Assembly (NCBI GenBank): GCA_963727465.1
Contig: CAVSGL010000012.1
Span: 1 to 64,000, forward strand
Direction: 5' to 3'
Source of the DNA: VRUE01 sp963727465
GTDB taxonomy: Bacteria; Actinomycetota; Thermoleophilia; Solirubrobacterales; 70-9
Length of the DNA stretch: 64,000 nucleotides
In this document: positions 19,201 through 28,600 of the stretch, one piece after another
Layout of the letters: each line of letters opens with the position of its first letter
Numbering within the stretch: position 1 is the first letter of the stretch
The notes under the pieces: model-generated
What the model was told of the DNA's origin: nothing
Seen by the model: the letters and a program-made list of their open reading frames with translations, nothing else
Database searches by the model: none
Position numbers and translations under genes: made by a program

Positions 19201-19589
19201 AGATGGGCTTCGACTCGCTTGCCACCGTGGAGCTGAAAAACCGTCTCGCTGCGACGAGCGGTCTCGACCTGTCGGCCACGGTCGTCTTCGACTACCCGAC
19301 CCCGCAGGCGCTCGCCTCCTTTCTGCTCGCAGAGGCAGCCTCCGGAGGGTCTGCGGAGCGCACTTCATATGAGACGGAAGTCGACGAGGCGATTGGCCGG
19401 CTCGAAGCGCTGCTCGCGTCGATCGACGGCGATCGCCGGCTGCGAGACGGAGTAGGCGACCGCCTACAGGCCCTCCTCGCGGGCCTCTCCGGCGCGGAGC
19501 ACTCCGACGCCGAGCTCGCCCCCGACGAGCTGGGGGCGATGTCGAACCGCGAGATGTTCGAGCTGATCGACGAGGAGCTCGGGTCGTGA
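13185..19589 (+). CDS. Type I modular PKS, gene 2: single fully reducing module D (KS-AT-DH-ER-KR-ACP)
   Basis: Intact 2134-residue single-module PKS. The GTG start overlaps the stop of gene 1 (GTGA) and has GAGG four bases upstream. Residues 1-34 are a coiled-coil docking helix of the class beginning MSATPERIAEALR. KS 35-457 (Cys207), AT 563-899 (Ser657 in GHSIGE, HAFH near 757: malonyl), DH 934-1215 (HEVAGNVLLP, and LLDAALH further on), ER about 1369-1690 (nucleotide-binding HAGAGGVG), KR 1698-1925 (LDD, so B-type; no A-type Trp), ACP 1976-2050 (Ser2011). A C-terminal docking tail with a dimerising helix ends in MSNREMFELIDEELG. Expected job: add one acetate unit and reduce it to a methylene. 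All catalytic motifs I looked for are present. Confidence 0.97.
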   Translation: MSATPERIAEALRVSLTEAEQLRQQNRKLREASKEPIAIVGMACRYPGGVASPAGLWELLAGGGDGITEFPSDRGWDLERLYDPDPESHGTSYGREGGFLHDAPEFDAKFFDVSPREAAATDPQQRLLLELCWEALEDAGVDPSGLGGTPAGVFAGVMHHDYGGSLDRIPPAVEGYVSTGTAASVASGRVAYALGLEGPAMTIDTACSSSLVALHLASQALRGGECEMALAGGVTVLATPMVFTEFSRQRGLAPDGRCKSFAEGADGVGWAEGVGMLVLTRLSEAKRQGRPILAVVRGSAVNQDGASNGLTAPNGPSQQRVIRQALANAGLEPKDVDVVEAHGTGTTLGDPIEAQALLATYGQERENGALRLGSIKSNIGHTQAAAGVAGVIKMTMALREGALPRTLHVDAPSTKVDWTAGQVELLTEAEPWRPNGRPRRAGISSFGISGTNAHVILEEAPAPVEAEEREEAKPLLEGPVPLPLSAKSKPALADAAARLASHLREHPELDPTDIAHSLAKTRSAFSHRAVLLAADSKELLGELDALAEGRPSTPTESAGAGRLAYLLSGQGSQRAGMGSELYESSPAFAAAFDRICEPLSAELGCSLEEIVFAKGEAAQEKLNDTTYAQPALFAIELALARTLEAIGMKPELLAGHSIGELAAAQISGVLSLPDAARLVVARGALMGALPKEGAMLAVAAREAEAAAAIAGREAELSIAAINSPTSVVLSGKEGAIAELEAAWATQGRKSKRLAVSHAFHSPLMEPMLAEFAAIAGSLDYHPPQIPIVSNLSGGLLSEEQATDPAYWVSQVRQPVRFADAVATLAKQGAGALVEIGPQPALTPMAEECLAQAEPKERPALISTLREQRPEPHTLATALARAHAAGVELDWDALFRGRSPKRVPLPTYPFQRQRYWLEGGLGSSDPTAIGQAPADHPLLGAAVELAGTDREGLLLTGRLSLKTHPWLAEHEVAGNVLLPGAAFAELALSAGERAGAERLAELTLAAPLIVPAQGAVQIQLSVSEPSGEGAREISIHSRPEADPEGEPQPWTLHATGTLAEDSAEPPAPLAQWPPQGAEQIELAGFYEGLADLGLAYGPAFQGLGAAYRKGKQIYAEVSLAPKQREEAASFAIHPALLDAALHAGAMLLGSEQEGSLRLPFAWSGVSIAAQGADELRVRLSAAGEGAIALELYDQAGIAVATVESLLTRPLSKDQLTQQRAQTPYEIRWSEVELKAQGREDEPLLWRPQPKQGLPAAAEEIAREALERIQDFLADADNEGRRLAIATAGAIATTEDESPELSLAPIWGLVRSAQAEHPGRFVLIDTDGSEASGEALARAAAQATEPQLALREGRALAPRLQAAQDDADSLLPPPGPYRLESSGSGSLDGLSLVANPRATEPLGPTEVRIQMHAAGLNFRDVLIALGLYPGKGRIGGEGAGVVSEVGSQVEDLAPGDRVMGMVPDSFAAVAVSEERTLVRIPEGFSYEQAAAIPTVYLTAYMGLFDLAGLKRGERVLIHAGAGGVGMAAIQLATQAGAEVFATASPAKWEALRELGVPEERIASSRDLGFKDAFLEATGGEGVDVVLNSLAKDHVDASLELLPGGGRFLEMGKTDIRDPAQIEANHPNVTYRAYDLIEAGAERMGEMLSEVVSRFAAGELDHSPLAAWDLRRAPQAFRHLREGRNTGKVVLTIPRPLDPAKTILISGGTGAMAAQISRHLISEHGARHLLLASRSGAKAKGAKELKQELTELGAEVRIEACDVSDPKALKALLGKVPKAHPLGAVIHTAGALDDRTLESLDPESLATVFAPKANAAQHLHELTEGTELDAFVLFSSAAGALGSPGQANYAAANVFLDALAARRRAEGLPATSIAWGAWVQQSGLTAELGEADLKRMRRAGIEPLSDAQGLELFDACLGSPRPLCLAIGLNRQGLRAQADAGLLAPIFSGLIHSGSKRRSAGGGALAAKLAALPESERAAHLLELIAGEAAVVLGHGSATAVDPGEAFKEMGFDSLATVELKNRLAATSGLDLSATVVFDYPTPQALASFLLAEAASGGSAERTSYETEVDEAIGRLEALLASIDGDRRLRDGVGDRLQALLAGLSGAEHSDAELAPDELGAMSNREMFELIDEELGS
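13287..19335 (+). other. Module D: KS-AT-DH-ER-KR-ACP, malonyl AT
   Basis: The only fully reducing module in the window with a malonyl-type AT (HAFH at 15453-15464). KS segment before the active site reads VMHHDYG and EGYVSTG, the subtype shared with KS of F and H. DH His codon 16089, ER about 17290-18255, KR from 18276, ACP Ser codon 19215. The KR nucleotide motif is SGGTGAMA, with Ala where gene 1 KRs have Gly. Alone on gene 2. Confidence 0.9.
14330..17250 (+). repeat. Long direct repeat, copy in module D (pairs with 20725-23645)
   Basis: From the end of the KS through AT and DH to the KR structural half, this copy matches the one in module E at a constant offset of 6395 with only scattered base changes (for example GAG/GCG near 15382 and 21777). 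Partial copies recur in modules G, H, I, J and L. Confidence 0.85.
19350..19589 (+). other. C-terminal docking region of gene 2
   Basis: After the ACP: a first helix (EVDEAIGRLEALLASIDGD), a second helix (DRLQALLAGLSG), and an end helix MSNREMFELIDEELG. This ending is typical of class 1 tails that pair with N-terminal helices of the type found on gene 3. Confidence 0.8.
19572..19577 (+). promoter_or_regulatory. Ribosome binding site of gene 3
   Basis: GAGGAG eight bases before the GTG at 19586, inside the last codons of gene 2. It supports this start over later ones, as does the intact docking helix that follows. Confidence 0.6.
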
Positions 19590-19684
19590 ACGACGAAGCG
19601 ACGCTGCGCCGCTACCTCGAGAAGGTCACGGTCGACCTTCGCAAGTCGCACCGGCGGGTGAAAGATCTCGAGCAGCGCGAGCGC
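19586..19684 (+). other. N-terminal docking helix of gene 3
   Basis: MNDEATLRRYLEKVTVDLRK followed by a basic/acidic coiled coil up to the KS. The LRRYL(E/K)K(V/T)T pattern is the familiar actinobacterial class 1 form. Expected partner: the tail of gene 2. Confidence 0.85.
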
Positions 19685-22600
19685 GAGCCGGTCGCGATCG
19701 TCGGCATGGCCTGCCGCTACCCCGGCGGGGTCGCCTCCCCCGAGGAGCTGTGGGCTCTGCTGCGGGAGCAGCGCGACGGCGTCACCGCGCTTCCCGCCGA
19801 CCGCGGCTGGGACCTCGAGCGCCTCTACGACCCCGACCCCGACAGTCCCGGCACCAGCTACGCGCGCGAGGGCGGTTTCCTGGACGAGGCCGGCGAGTTC
19901 GACGCCGGGTTCTTCGGCATCGGCCCGCGCGAGGCGCTGGCGATGGACCCCCAGCAGCGGCTCCTGCTGGAGGCGGCCTGGGAGGCATTCGAGAGCGCCG
20001 GCGTCGACCCCGCCCGGTTGAAGGAGAGCAGGACCGGGGTCTTCGCGGGGATCAGCTCCCAGGACTACGTGACCGGCATGCGACTGTCGCCCGGCGAGCT
20101 GGAGGGCTATCAGTTGACCGGTAACGCGACGAGCGTCGCCTCCGGCCGGATTGCCTACGTCCTCGGCCTCGAGGGCCCGGCGATGACGATCGACACCGCC
20201 TGCTCGTCCTCGCTTGTCGCCCTGCACCTGGCGATCCAGTCGTTGCGTCGAGACGAGTGCCAGATGGCGCTGGCGGGGGGAGCCACGGTGCTTGCCACCC
20301 CGGAAGTCTTCACCGAGTTCAGCCGCCAGCGCGGCCTCGCCCCCGACGGCCGCTGCAAGTCCTTTGCCGAGGCGGCCGACGGAGTTGGTTGGGCAGAGGG
20401 TGCGGGGATGCTCGTCCTCGAGCGCCTCTCCGACGCCGAACGAGAAGGCCGCCCGATCCTCGCCGTGGTCAAGGGCAGCGCCGTCAACCAAGACGGCGCC
20501 TCCAACGGCCTCACCGCCCCCAACGGCCCCTCCCAGCAGCGGGTGATCCGCCAGGCGCTGGCAAACGCGGGCCTCGAGCCCAAGGACGTCGACGCGGTCG
20601 AGGCCCACGGAACGGGAACGGTTCTGGGCGATCCGATCGAGGCGGGGGCCTTGCTCGCCACCTACGGTCAGGAGAGGGAGCGGCCGCTTCGCCTCGGCTC
20701 GATCAAGTCCAACATCGGCCACACGGTTGCCGCCGCCGGCGTCGCCGGCGTGATCAAGATGACGATGGCGCTGCGCGAAGGCGCCCTGCCCAGGACCCTG
20801 CACGTCGATGCGCCCTCGACCAAGGTCGACTGGACCGCAGGTCAGGTCGAGCTGCTGACCGAGGCCGAGCCCTGGCAGCCAAACGGCAGACCGCGCCGCG
20901 CCGGCATCTCCTCCTTCGGCATCTCGGGCACCAACGCCCACGTGATCTTGGAGGAAGCGCCGGCTCCCGTTGAGGCAGAGGAGAGAGAAGAGGCGGAGCC
21001 CCTGCTTGAGGGCCCCGTCCCGCTGCCGCTCTCGGCCAAATCGAAGCCCGCCCTCCAAGACGCCGCCGCCCGCCTCGCCTCCCACCTGCGAGAGCACCCC
21101 GAACTGGACCCCACCGACATCGCCCACTCCCTGGCGAAGACCAGAAGCGCCTTCTCCCACAGGGCGGTGCTCCTGGCCGCCGATTCCAAGGAGCTGCTCG
21201 GCGAGCTCGACGCCCTCGCTGAGGGCAGGCCCTCAACCCCCACCGAGAGCGCAGGGGCGGGCCGCCTCGCCTACCTGTTGAGCGGCCAGGGCTCTCAGCG
21301 AGCCGGCATGGGCAGCGAGCTGTATGAGAGCTCCCCCGCCTTCGCCGCCGCCTTCGATCGGATCTGTGAGCCCCTGAGCGCAGAGCTCGGCTGCTCGCTC
21401 GAGGAGATCGTCTTCGCAACGGGCGAGGCCGCCCAGGAGAAGCTGAACGACACCACCTACGCCCAGCCCGCCCTGTTTGCGATCGAGCTCGCCCTCGCGC
21501 GCACGCTGGAGGCAATCGGGATGAAGCCCGCACTGCTCGCCGGGCACTCGATCGGCGAGCTCGCCGCCGCCCAGATCTCCGGCGTGCTCTCGCTCCCGGA
21601 CGCGGCAAGGCTCGTGGTCGCCAGGGGCGCCCTGATGGGCGCCCTGCCCAAGGAAGGGGCGATGCTCGCCGTGGCCGCAAGGGAGGCGGAGGCAGCGGCG
21701 GCGATCGCGGGCAGGGAGGCAGAGCTCTCGATTGCCGCGATCAACTCACCCACCTCGGTGGTCCTCTCCGGCAAGGCGGAGGCGATCGCAGAGCTCGAGG
21801 CCGCCTGGGCAACGCAAGGGCGAAAGAGCAAGCGCCTGGCGGTCTCCCACGCCTTCCACTCGCCCTTGATGGAGCCGATGCTCGCGGAGTTCGCCGCGAT
21901 CGCCGGAAGCCTCGACTACCACCCGCCCCAGATCCCGATCGTCTCCAACCTGAGCGGCGGGCTGCTGAGCGAAGAGCAGGCCACCGACCCCGCCTACTGG
22001 GTCTCCCAGGTGCGCCAGCCGGTGCGCTTTGCAGACGCGGTCGCGACCCTCGCCGAGCAGGGCGCAGGCGCCCTGGTGGAGATCGGCCCCCAGCCCGCCC
22101 TCACCCCGATGGCCGAGGAGTGCCTGGCCCAGGCAGAGCCCAAAGAGCGCCCGGCCCTGATCTCCACCCTGCGCGAGCAAAGGCCCGAGCCCCAGATGCT
22201 CGCCCTCGCCCTCGCCAGGGCCCACGCCGCCGGCATCGAGCTCGACTGGGATGCCCTGTTTGCAGGCCGCTCGCCCAAGCGCGTCCCCCTGCCCACCTAC
22301 CCCTTCCAAAGGCAGCGCTACTGGCTGGAGGGGGGCCTTGGCTCCTCCGATCCGACCGCGATCGGCCAGGCCCCCGCCGATCACCCCCTGCTGGGCGCCG
22401 CAGTGGAGCTGGCCGGCACCGATCGGGAGGGCCTGCTGCTCACCGGCCGCCTCTCGCTGAAGACCCACCCCTGGCTGGCCGAGCACGAGGTCGCCGGCAA
22501 CGTCCTGCTCCCCGGCGCGGCCTTCGCCGAGCTCGCCCTGAGCGCGGGGGAGAGGGCGGGGGCGGAGCGCCTGGCAGAGCTCACCCTCGCCGCCCCCCTG

Positions 22601-25600
22601 ATCGTCCCCGCCCAGGGGGCGGTGCAGATCCAGCTCAGCGTCTCCGAGCCCTCCGGGGAGGGCGCCAGGGAGATCTCGATCCACTCGCGCCCCGAGGCAG
22701 ACCCCGAGGGGGAGCCCCAGCCCTGGACCCTGCACGCCACCGGCACGCTCGCCGAGGACAGCGCCGAGCCCCCCGCGCCGCTTGCCCAGTGGCCGCCCCA
22801 AGGAGCCGAGCAGATCGAGCTGGCCGGCTTCTATGAGGGCCTCGCAGACCTCGGCCTCGCCTACGGCCCCGCCTTCCAGGGCCTCGGTGCCGCCTACCGC
22901 GAGGGCAATGAGATCTACGCCGAGGTATCGCTTGCGCCCAAGCAACGCGAAGAGGCGGCCTCCTTTGCGATCCACCCCGCCCTGCTCGACGCCGCCCTGC
23001 ACGCGGGGGCGATGCTGCTGGGCTCTGAGCAAGAGGGGAGCCTGCGCCTGCCCTTTGCCTGGAGCGGCGTCTCGATCGCCGCCCAGGGAGCGGACGAGCT
23101 GCGCGTGCGCCTCAGCGCGGCCGGCGAGGGGGCGATCGCGCTCGAGCTCTATGACCAGGCGGGGATCGCGGTCGCGACCGTCGACTCCCTGCTCACCCGC
23201 CCGCTCTCCAAAGACCAGCTGACCCAGCAGCGGGCCCAGACCCCCTATGAGATCCGCTGGAGCGAGGTCGAGCTCAAAGCGCAAGGCCGAGAGGACGAGC
23301 CGCTGCTCTGGCGGCCGCAGCCAAAGCAGGGCCTGCCCGCGGCAGCCGAAGAGATCGCCCGGGAAGCCCTTGAGCGCATCCAGGCCTTCCTCGCCGACGC
23401 CGACAACGAGGGCAAGCGGCTGGCGATCGCAACCGCAGGCGCGATCGCCACCACCGAGGAGGAGTCCCCCGAGCTCTCCCTCGCCCCCATCTGGGGCCTC
23501 GTGCGCTCCGCCCAGGCAGAGCACCCCGGCCGCTTCGTCCTGATCGACACCGACGCAAGCGAGGCCTCGGCCGAGGCGCTCGCCCACGCCGCCGCCCAGG
23601 CCACCGAGCCCCAGCTCGCCCTGCGCGAGGGCAGGGCGCTCGCTCCCCGCCTGGCCCGGGCGCTCCCTGGAGATGAGGCAGAGCAGCCGCTATCGCTCGA
23701 CCCAGACAAGACGATCCTGATCAGCGGCGGCACCGGCGCGATGGCCGCCCAGGTCTCCCGCCACCTGATCAGCGAGCACGGGGCAAGGCACCTGCTCTTG
23801 GCGAGCCGCTCGGGGGCAAAGGCAGAGGGCGCCAGGGAGCTGAAGCAGGAGCTCACCGAGCTGGGGGCCAAGGTAAAGCTCGCCGCCTGCGACGTCTCCG
23901 ATCCCAAAGCGCTGAAAGCGCTGCTGGGCAAGGTCCCCAAGGCCCACCCCCTGGGCGCGGTGATCCACACCGCGGGAGCGCTCGATGACCGCACGCTCGA
24001 GAGCCTCGACCCCGAGAGCCTCGCCACCGTCTTCGCCCCCAAGGCAAACGCCGCCCAGCACCTGCACGAGCTGACCAGGGACACAGAGCTCGACGCCTTC
24101 GTCCTCTTCTCCTCGGCCGCCGGCGCCCTCGGCTCCCCCGGGCAGGCCAACTACGCCGCCGCCAACGTCTTCCTGGACGCGCTCGCGGCAAGGCGCCGCG
24201 CGGAAGGCCTGCCGGCCACCTCGATCGCCTGGGGCGCCTGGGTGCAGCAGAGCGGCCTCACCGCAGAGCTCGGCGAGGCCGACCTGAAGCGCATGCGCCG
24301 GGCCGGGATCGAGCCGCTCACCGACGCGCAGGGCCTCGAGCTCTTCGACGCCTGCCTCGGCTCACTGCGCCCCCTCTGCCTGGCGATCGGGCTGAACCGC
24401 CAGGGGCTGCGCGCCCAGGCCGATGCCGGTCTTTTGGCGCCGATCTTCTCGGGCCTGATCCACTCGGGGTCAAAGCGCCGCTCGGCGGGGGGCGGAGCGC
24501 TTGCGGCAAAGCTCGCCGCCCTGCCCGAAACAGAGCGCGCCGCCCACCTGCTCGAGCTGATCCAAAGCGAGGTCGCCGCGGTGCTGGCGCACGAGTCCCC
24601 CGCCGCGATCGACCCCCACAGGGCCTTCCAGGAGATCGGCTTCGACTCCCTCGCCGCGGTCGAGCTGAAGAACCGCCTCAGCGCCCTCAGCGGCATCGAC
24701 CTGCCCGCCACCGCGGTCTTCGACTACCCGACCCCGCAGGCGCTTGCCGCCTACCTGCTCGAGCAGGCAAGCGCCGGCGGTCCCGCCAAGCAGGTCGCGG
24801 TCAGGGCCCAGGCGAGCGAGGAGCCGATCGCGATCCTCGGCATGGCCTGCCGCTACCCCGGCGGGGCCGCCTCCCCCGCGGGGCTGTGGGAGCTGGTGGC
24901 CCAGGGCAGGGACGGGATCGGCGAGTTCCCCTCCGACCGCGAGTGGGACCTCGAGCGCCTCTATGACCCCGACCCCGACCATCCCGGCACCAGCTATACG
25001 CGCGAGGGCGGCTTCCTGGAGGACATCTCCGGCTTTGACGCCGAGTTCTTCGGCATCGGCCCGCGCGAGGCGGTGGCGATGGACCCCCAGCAGCGGCTGC
25101 TGCTCGAGGCCTGCTGGGAGGCGCTGGAGGACGCGGGCATCGACCCGGCATCGCTGGGCGGGACCCCGACCGGCGTCTTCTCGGGGCTGATGTATCAGGA
25201 CTACGGGACGCGGCTCAACCGTCTCCCCGCCGAGGTCGAAGGCTACGTCGGCACGGGAATGTCGGGCAGCGTGGTCTCCGGGCGGATCGCCTACTCGCTC
25301 GGCCTCGAGGGCCCGGCGATGACGATCGACACCGCCTGCTCGTCCTCGCTGGTCGCCCTGCACCTGGCCTCCCAGGCACTCAGGGGAGGGGAGTGCGAGA
25401 TGGCGCTGGCCGGCGGGGTGACCCTGATCTCGACGCCGCGCATCTTCACCGAGTTCAGCCGCCAGAGGGGGCTGGCCCCCGACGGGCGCAGCAAGTCCTT
25501 CGCCGAGGCCGCCGACGGAGTCGCCTGGTCGGAGGGCGTCGGCATGCTCGTCCTCACCCGCCTCTCGGAGGCAAAGCGCCAGGGCCACCCGATCCTCGCC

Positions 25601-28600
25601 GTGGTCAGGGGCAGCGCCGTCAACCAGGACGGCGCCTCCAACGGCCTCACCGCCCCCAACGGCCCCTCCCAGCAGCGGGTGATCCGCCAGGCGCTGGCAA
25701 ACGCGGGCCTCGAGCCCAAGGACGTCGACGCGGTCGAGGCCCACGGCACCGGCACCACCCTCGGCGACCCGATCGAGGCCCAGGCGCTGCTCGCCACCTA
25801 CGGCCAGGAGCGCGAGGACGGCGCGCTGCGGCTCGGCTCGATCAAGTCAAACATCGGCCACACCCAGGCGGCGGCGGGAGTCGCCGGCGTGATCAAGATG
25901 ACGATGGCGCTGCGCGAAGGCGCCCTGCCCAGGACCCTGCACGTCGATGCGCCCTCGACCAAGGTCGACTGGACCGCAGGTCAGGTCGAGCTGCTGACCG
26001 AGGCCGAGCCCTGGCAGCCAAACGGCAGACCGCGCCGCGCCGGCATCTCCTCCTTCGGCATCTCGGGCACCAACGCCCACGTGATCTTGGAGGAAGCGCC
26101 GGCTCCCGTTGAGGCAGAGGAGAGAGAAGAGGCGGAGCCCCTCTTGGAGGGTCCCGTCCCGCTGCCGCTCTCGGCCAAATCGAAGCCCGCCCTGGCAGAC
26201 GCCGCCGCCCGCCTCGCCTCCCACCTGAGAGAGCACCCGGAGCTCGACCCCACCGACATCGCCCACTCCCTGGCGACGACCAGAAGCGCCTTCTCCCATA
26301 GGGCGGTGCTCTTGGCCACCGATTCCAAAGAGCTACAGGCTGAGCTCGACGCCCTCGCTGAGGGCAGGGGCCAGAGCACCCAGCAAAGCGCCGAGCCCCG
26401 CCCCGTCTTCCTCTTTGCCGGCCAGGGCGCCCAGCACCCCCGGATGGCATATGAGCTGCACCGCTCCCTGCCCGCCTTCGCCCAGCGCATCGAAGAGTGC
26501 GAGCAGGCGCTCGAGCCCTTCGTCGATTGGTCCCTGAGCGAGGTCCTCGCCGACCCCGAGGGCGCCTGGATGCAGCGCCTGGACATCGTCCAGCCGGCGC
26601 TCTTTGCGGTGATGGTCTCCCTCGCCCGCCTGTGGGGGGACTTCGGGGTAAGGCCCGCGCTTGTGGCCGGGCACTCCCAGGGGGAGATCGCCGCCGCCCA
26701 CATCAGCGGCGCCCTCTCCCTGGACGACGCCGCCAGGGTGATCGCCCGCCGCGGCCAAGCGATGGCGAAGATCGCCGGCAAGGGGGCGATGGCCTCGGTC
26801 TCCCTCGCCCCCGAGGCGCTCACCGAGCGCCTCGGCCCCTACGGCCAGAGCCTCTCGCTGGCGGCGATCAACGGCCCCGCCTCGGTGGTCGTCTCCGGGG
26901 AGCCCGAGGCGATCGAGCAGCTGCTTGCCCAGTGTGAGGCAGAGGGGCTCAGGGCCCAGCGGATCGCCGTCGACTACGCCGCCCACTCCCACCAGATCGA
27001 GGCGCTTGAGGACGAGCTGCTCGAGGCCTTTGCCCCGATCAAGCCAAGGGAGGCCGAGATCGCCCTGCGCTCCACGGTCAGCGGCGAGCAGGTCGAGGGC
27101 AAAGAGCTCGGCCCCGAGTACTGGTACCGCAACCTGCGCCAGAGCGTCCTGCTCGAGCCCGTCCTCACCACGATGCTGAACGAGGGCAGGCGCGGCTTCA
27201 TCGAGATCTCCCCGCACCCCGTGCTCGCCTTCGGCGCCACCGAGTGCGCCGATGCGCTCGGCATAACCGACGCCCAGATCCTCGCCACCCTGCGCCGCGA
27301 GGAGGGCGGCCCCGAGCGCTTTGCCCGCTCGCTGGCCGAGGCCCACGCCGCCGGCGTCGAGCTCGACTGGGATGCCCTGTTCAGGGGCCGCTCGCCCAAG
27401 CGCGTCCCCCTGCCCACCTACCCCTTCCAAAGGCAGCGCTACTGGCTGGAGGGGGGCCTTGGCGGGGGCGACGTCAGCGCCGCCGGCCTGACCGACCCCG
27501 AGCACCCCATGCTGGGCGCTGCGATCGAGGACCCCGAGGGAGGCGAGCTCACCTTCACCGGCCGCCTCTCGCTCCAGACCCACCCCTGGCTGGCAGACCA
27601 CGGCGCCGCCGGCGCGGTGATCGTCCCCGGGACCGCCTTCGTCGAGCTGGCGCTGAAGGCCGCCGAGCGCCTCGGCGCCGAGCAGGTGGACGAGCTGACC
27701 TTCGAGTCCCCGCTGATCCTCACAGAGCAAGGGGCGGTGGCGATCCAGGTCTCGGCCACCCAGACCGAGCAAGCGGGCAGATGGTCGCTCTCGATCCACT
27801 CGCGCCCCGACGTTCCCGAGCCCGAAGAGAGGACCGAGTGGACCCGCCACGCCGCCGGCACGCTCACCGACACCGGCGCCGAGCCCCCCGAGCCGCTCGG
27901 CGAGTGGCCGCCCCCCGGAGCCGAGCAGATCGAGCTCGCCGATTTCTACGCCCGCCTCGCCGACATCGGCTTCGAACACGGCCCCGCCTTCCAGGGCCTC
28001 GGTGCCGCCTACCGCAAGGACAAGCAGATCTACGCCGAGGTATCGCTTGCGCCCAAGCAACGCGAAGAGGCGGCCTCCTTTGCGATCCACCCCGCCCTGC
28101 TCGACGCCGCCCTGCACGCGGGGGCGATGGATGCCCTGGGCAGTGGCGAGGAGGCGCTGAGGCTGCCCTTTGCCTGGCGGCAGGTCTCCCTGCATGCCGC
28201 AGGCGCACAAGAGCTGCGCGTGCGCCTCAGCGAGGCGGGGGAGGGGGCGCTTGCGGTCGAGACCTTCGACGCCGCCGGCACCCCCGTGCTGGGGGCCGCC
28301 TCGATGCTCACCCGCCCGCTCTCCAAAGACCAGCTGACCCAGCAGCGGTCCCAGACCCCCTATGAGATCCGCTGGAGCGAGGTCGAGCTCAAAGCCCAAG
28401 GCCGAGAGGACGAGCCGCTGCTCTGGCGGCCAAAGCCAAAGCAGGGCCTGCCCGCGGCAGCCGAAGAGATCGCCCGGGAAGCCCTTGAGCGCATCCAGGC
28501 CTTCCTCGCCGACGCCGACAACGAGGGCAGGCGGCTGGCGATCGCAACCGCAGGCGCGATCGCCACCACCGAGGAGGAGTCCCCCGAGCTCTCCCTCGCC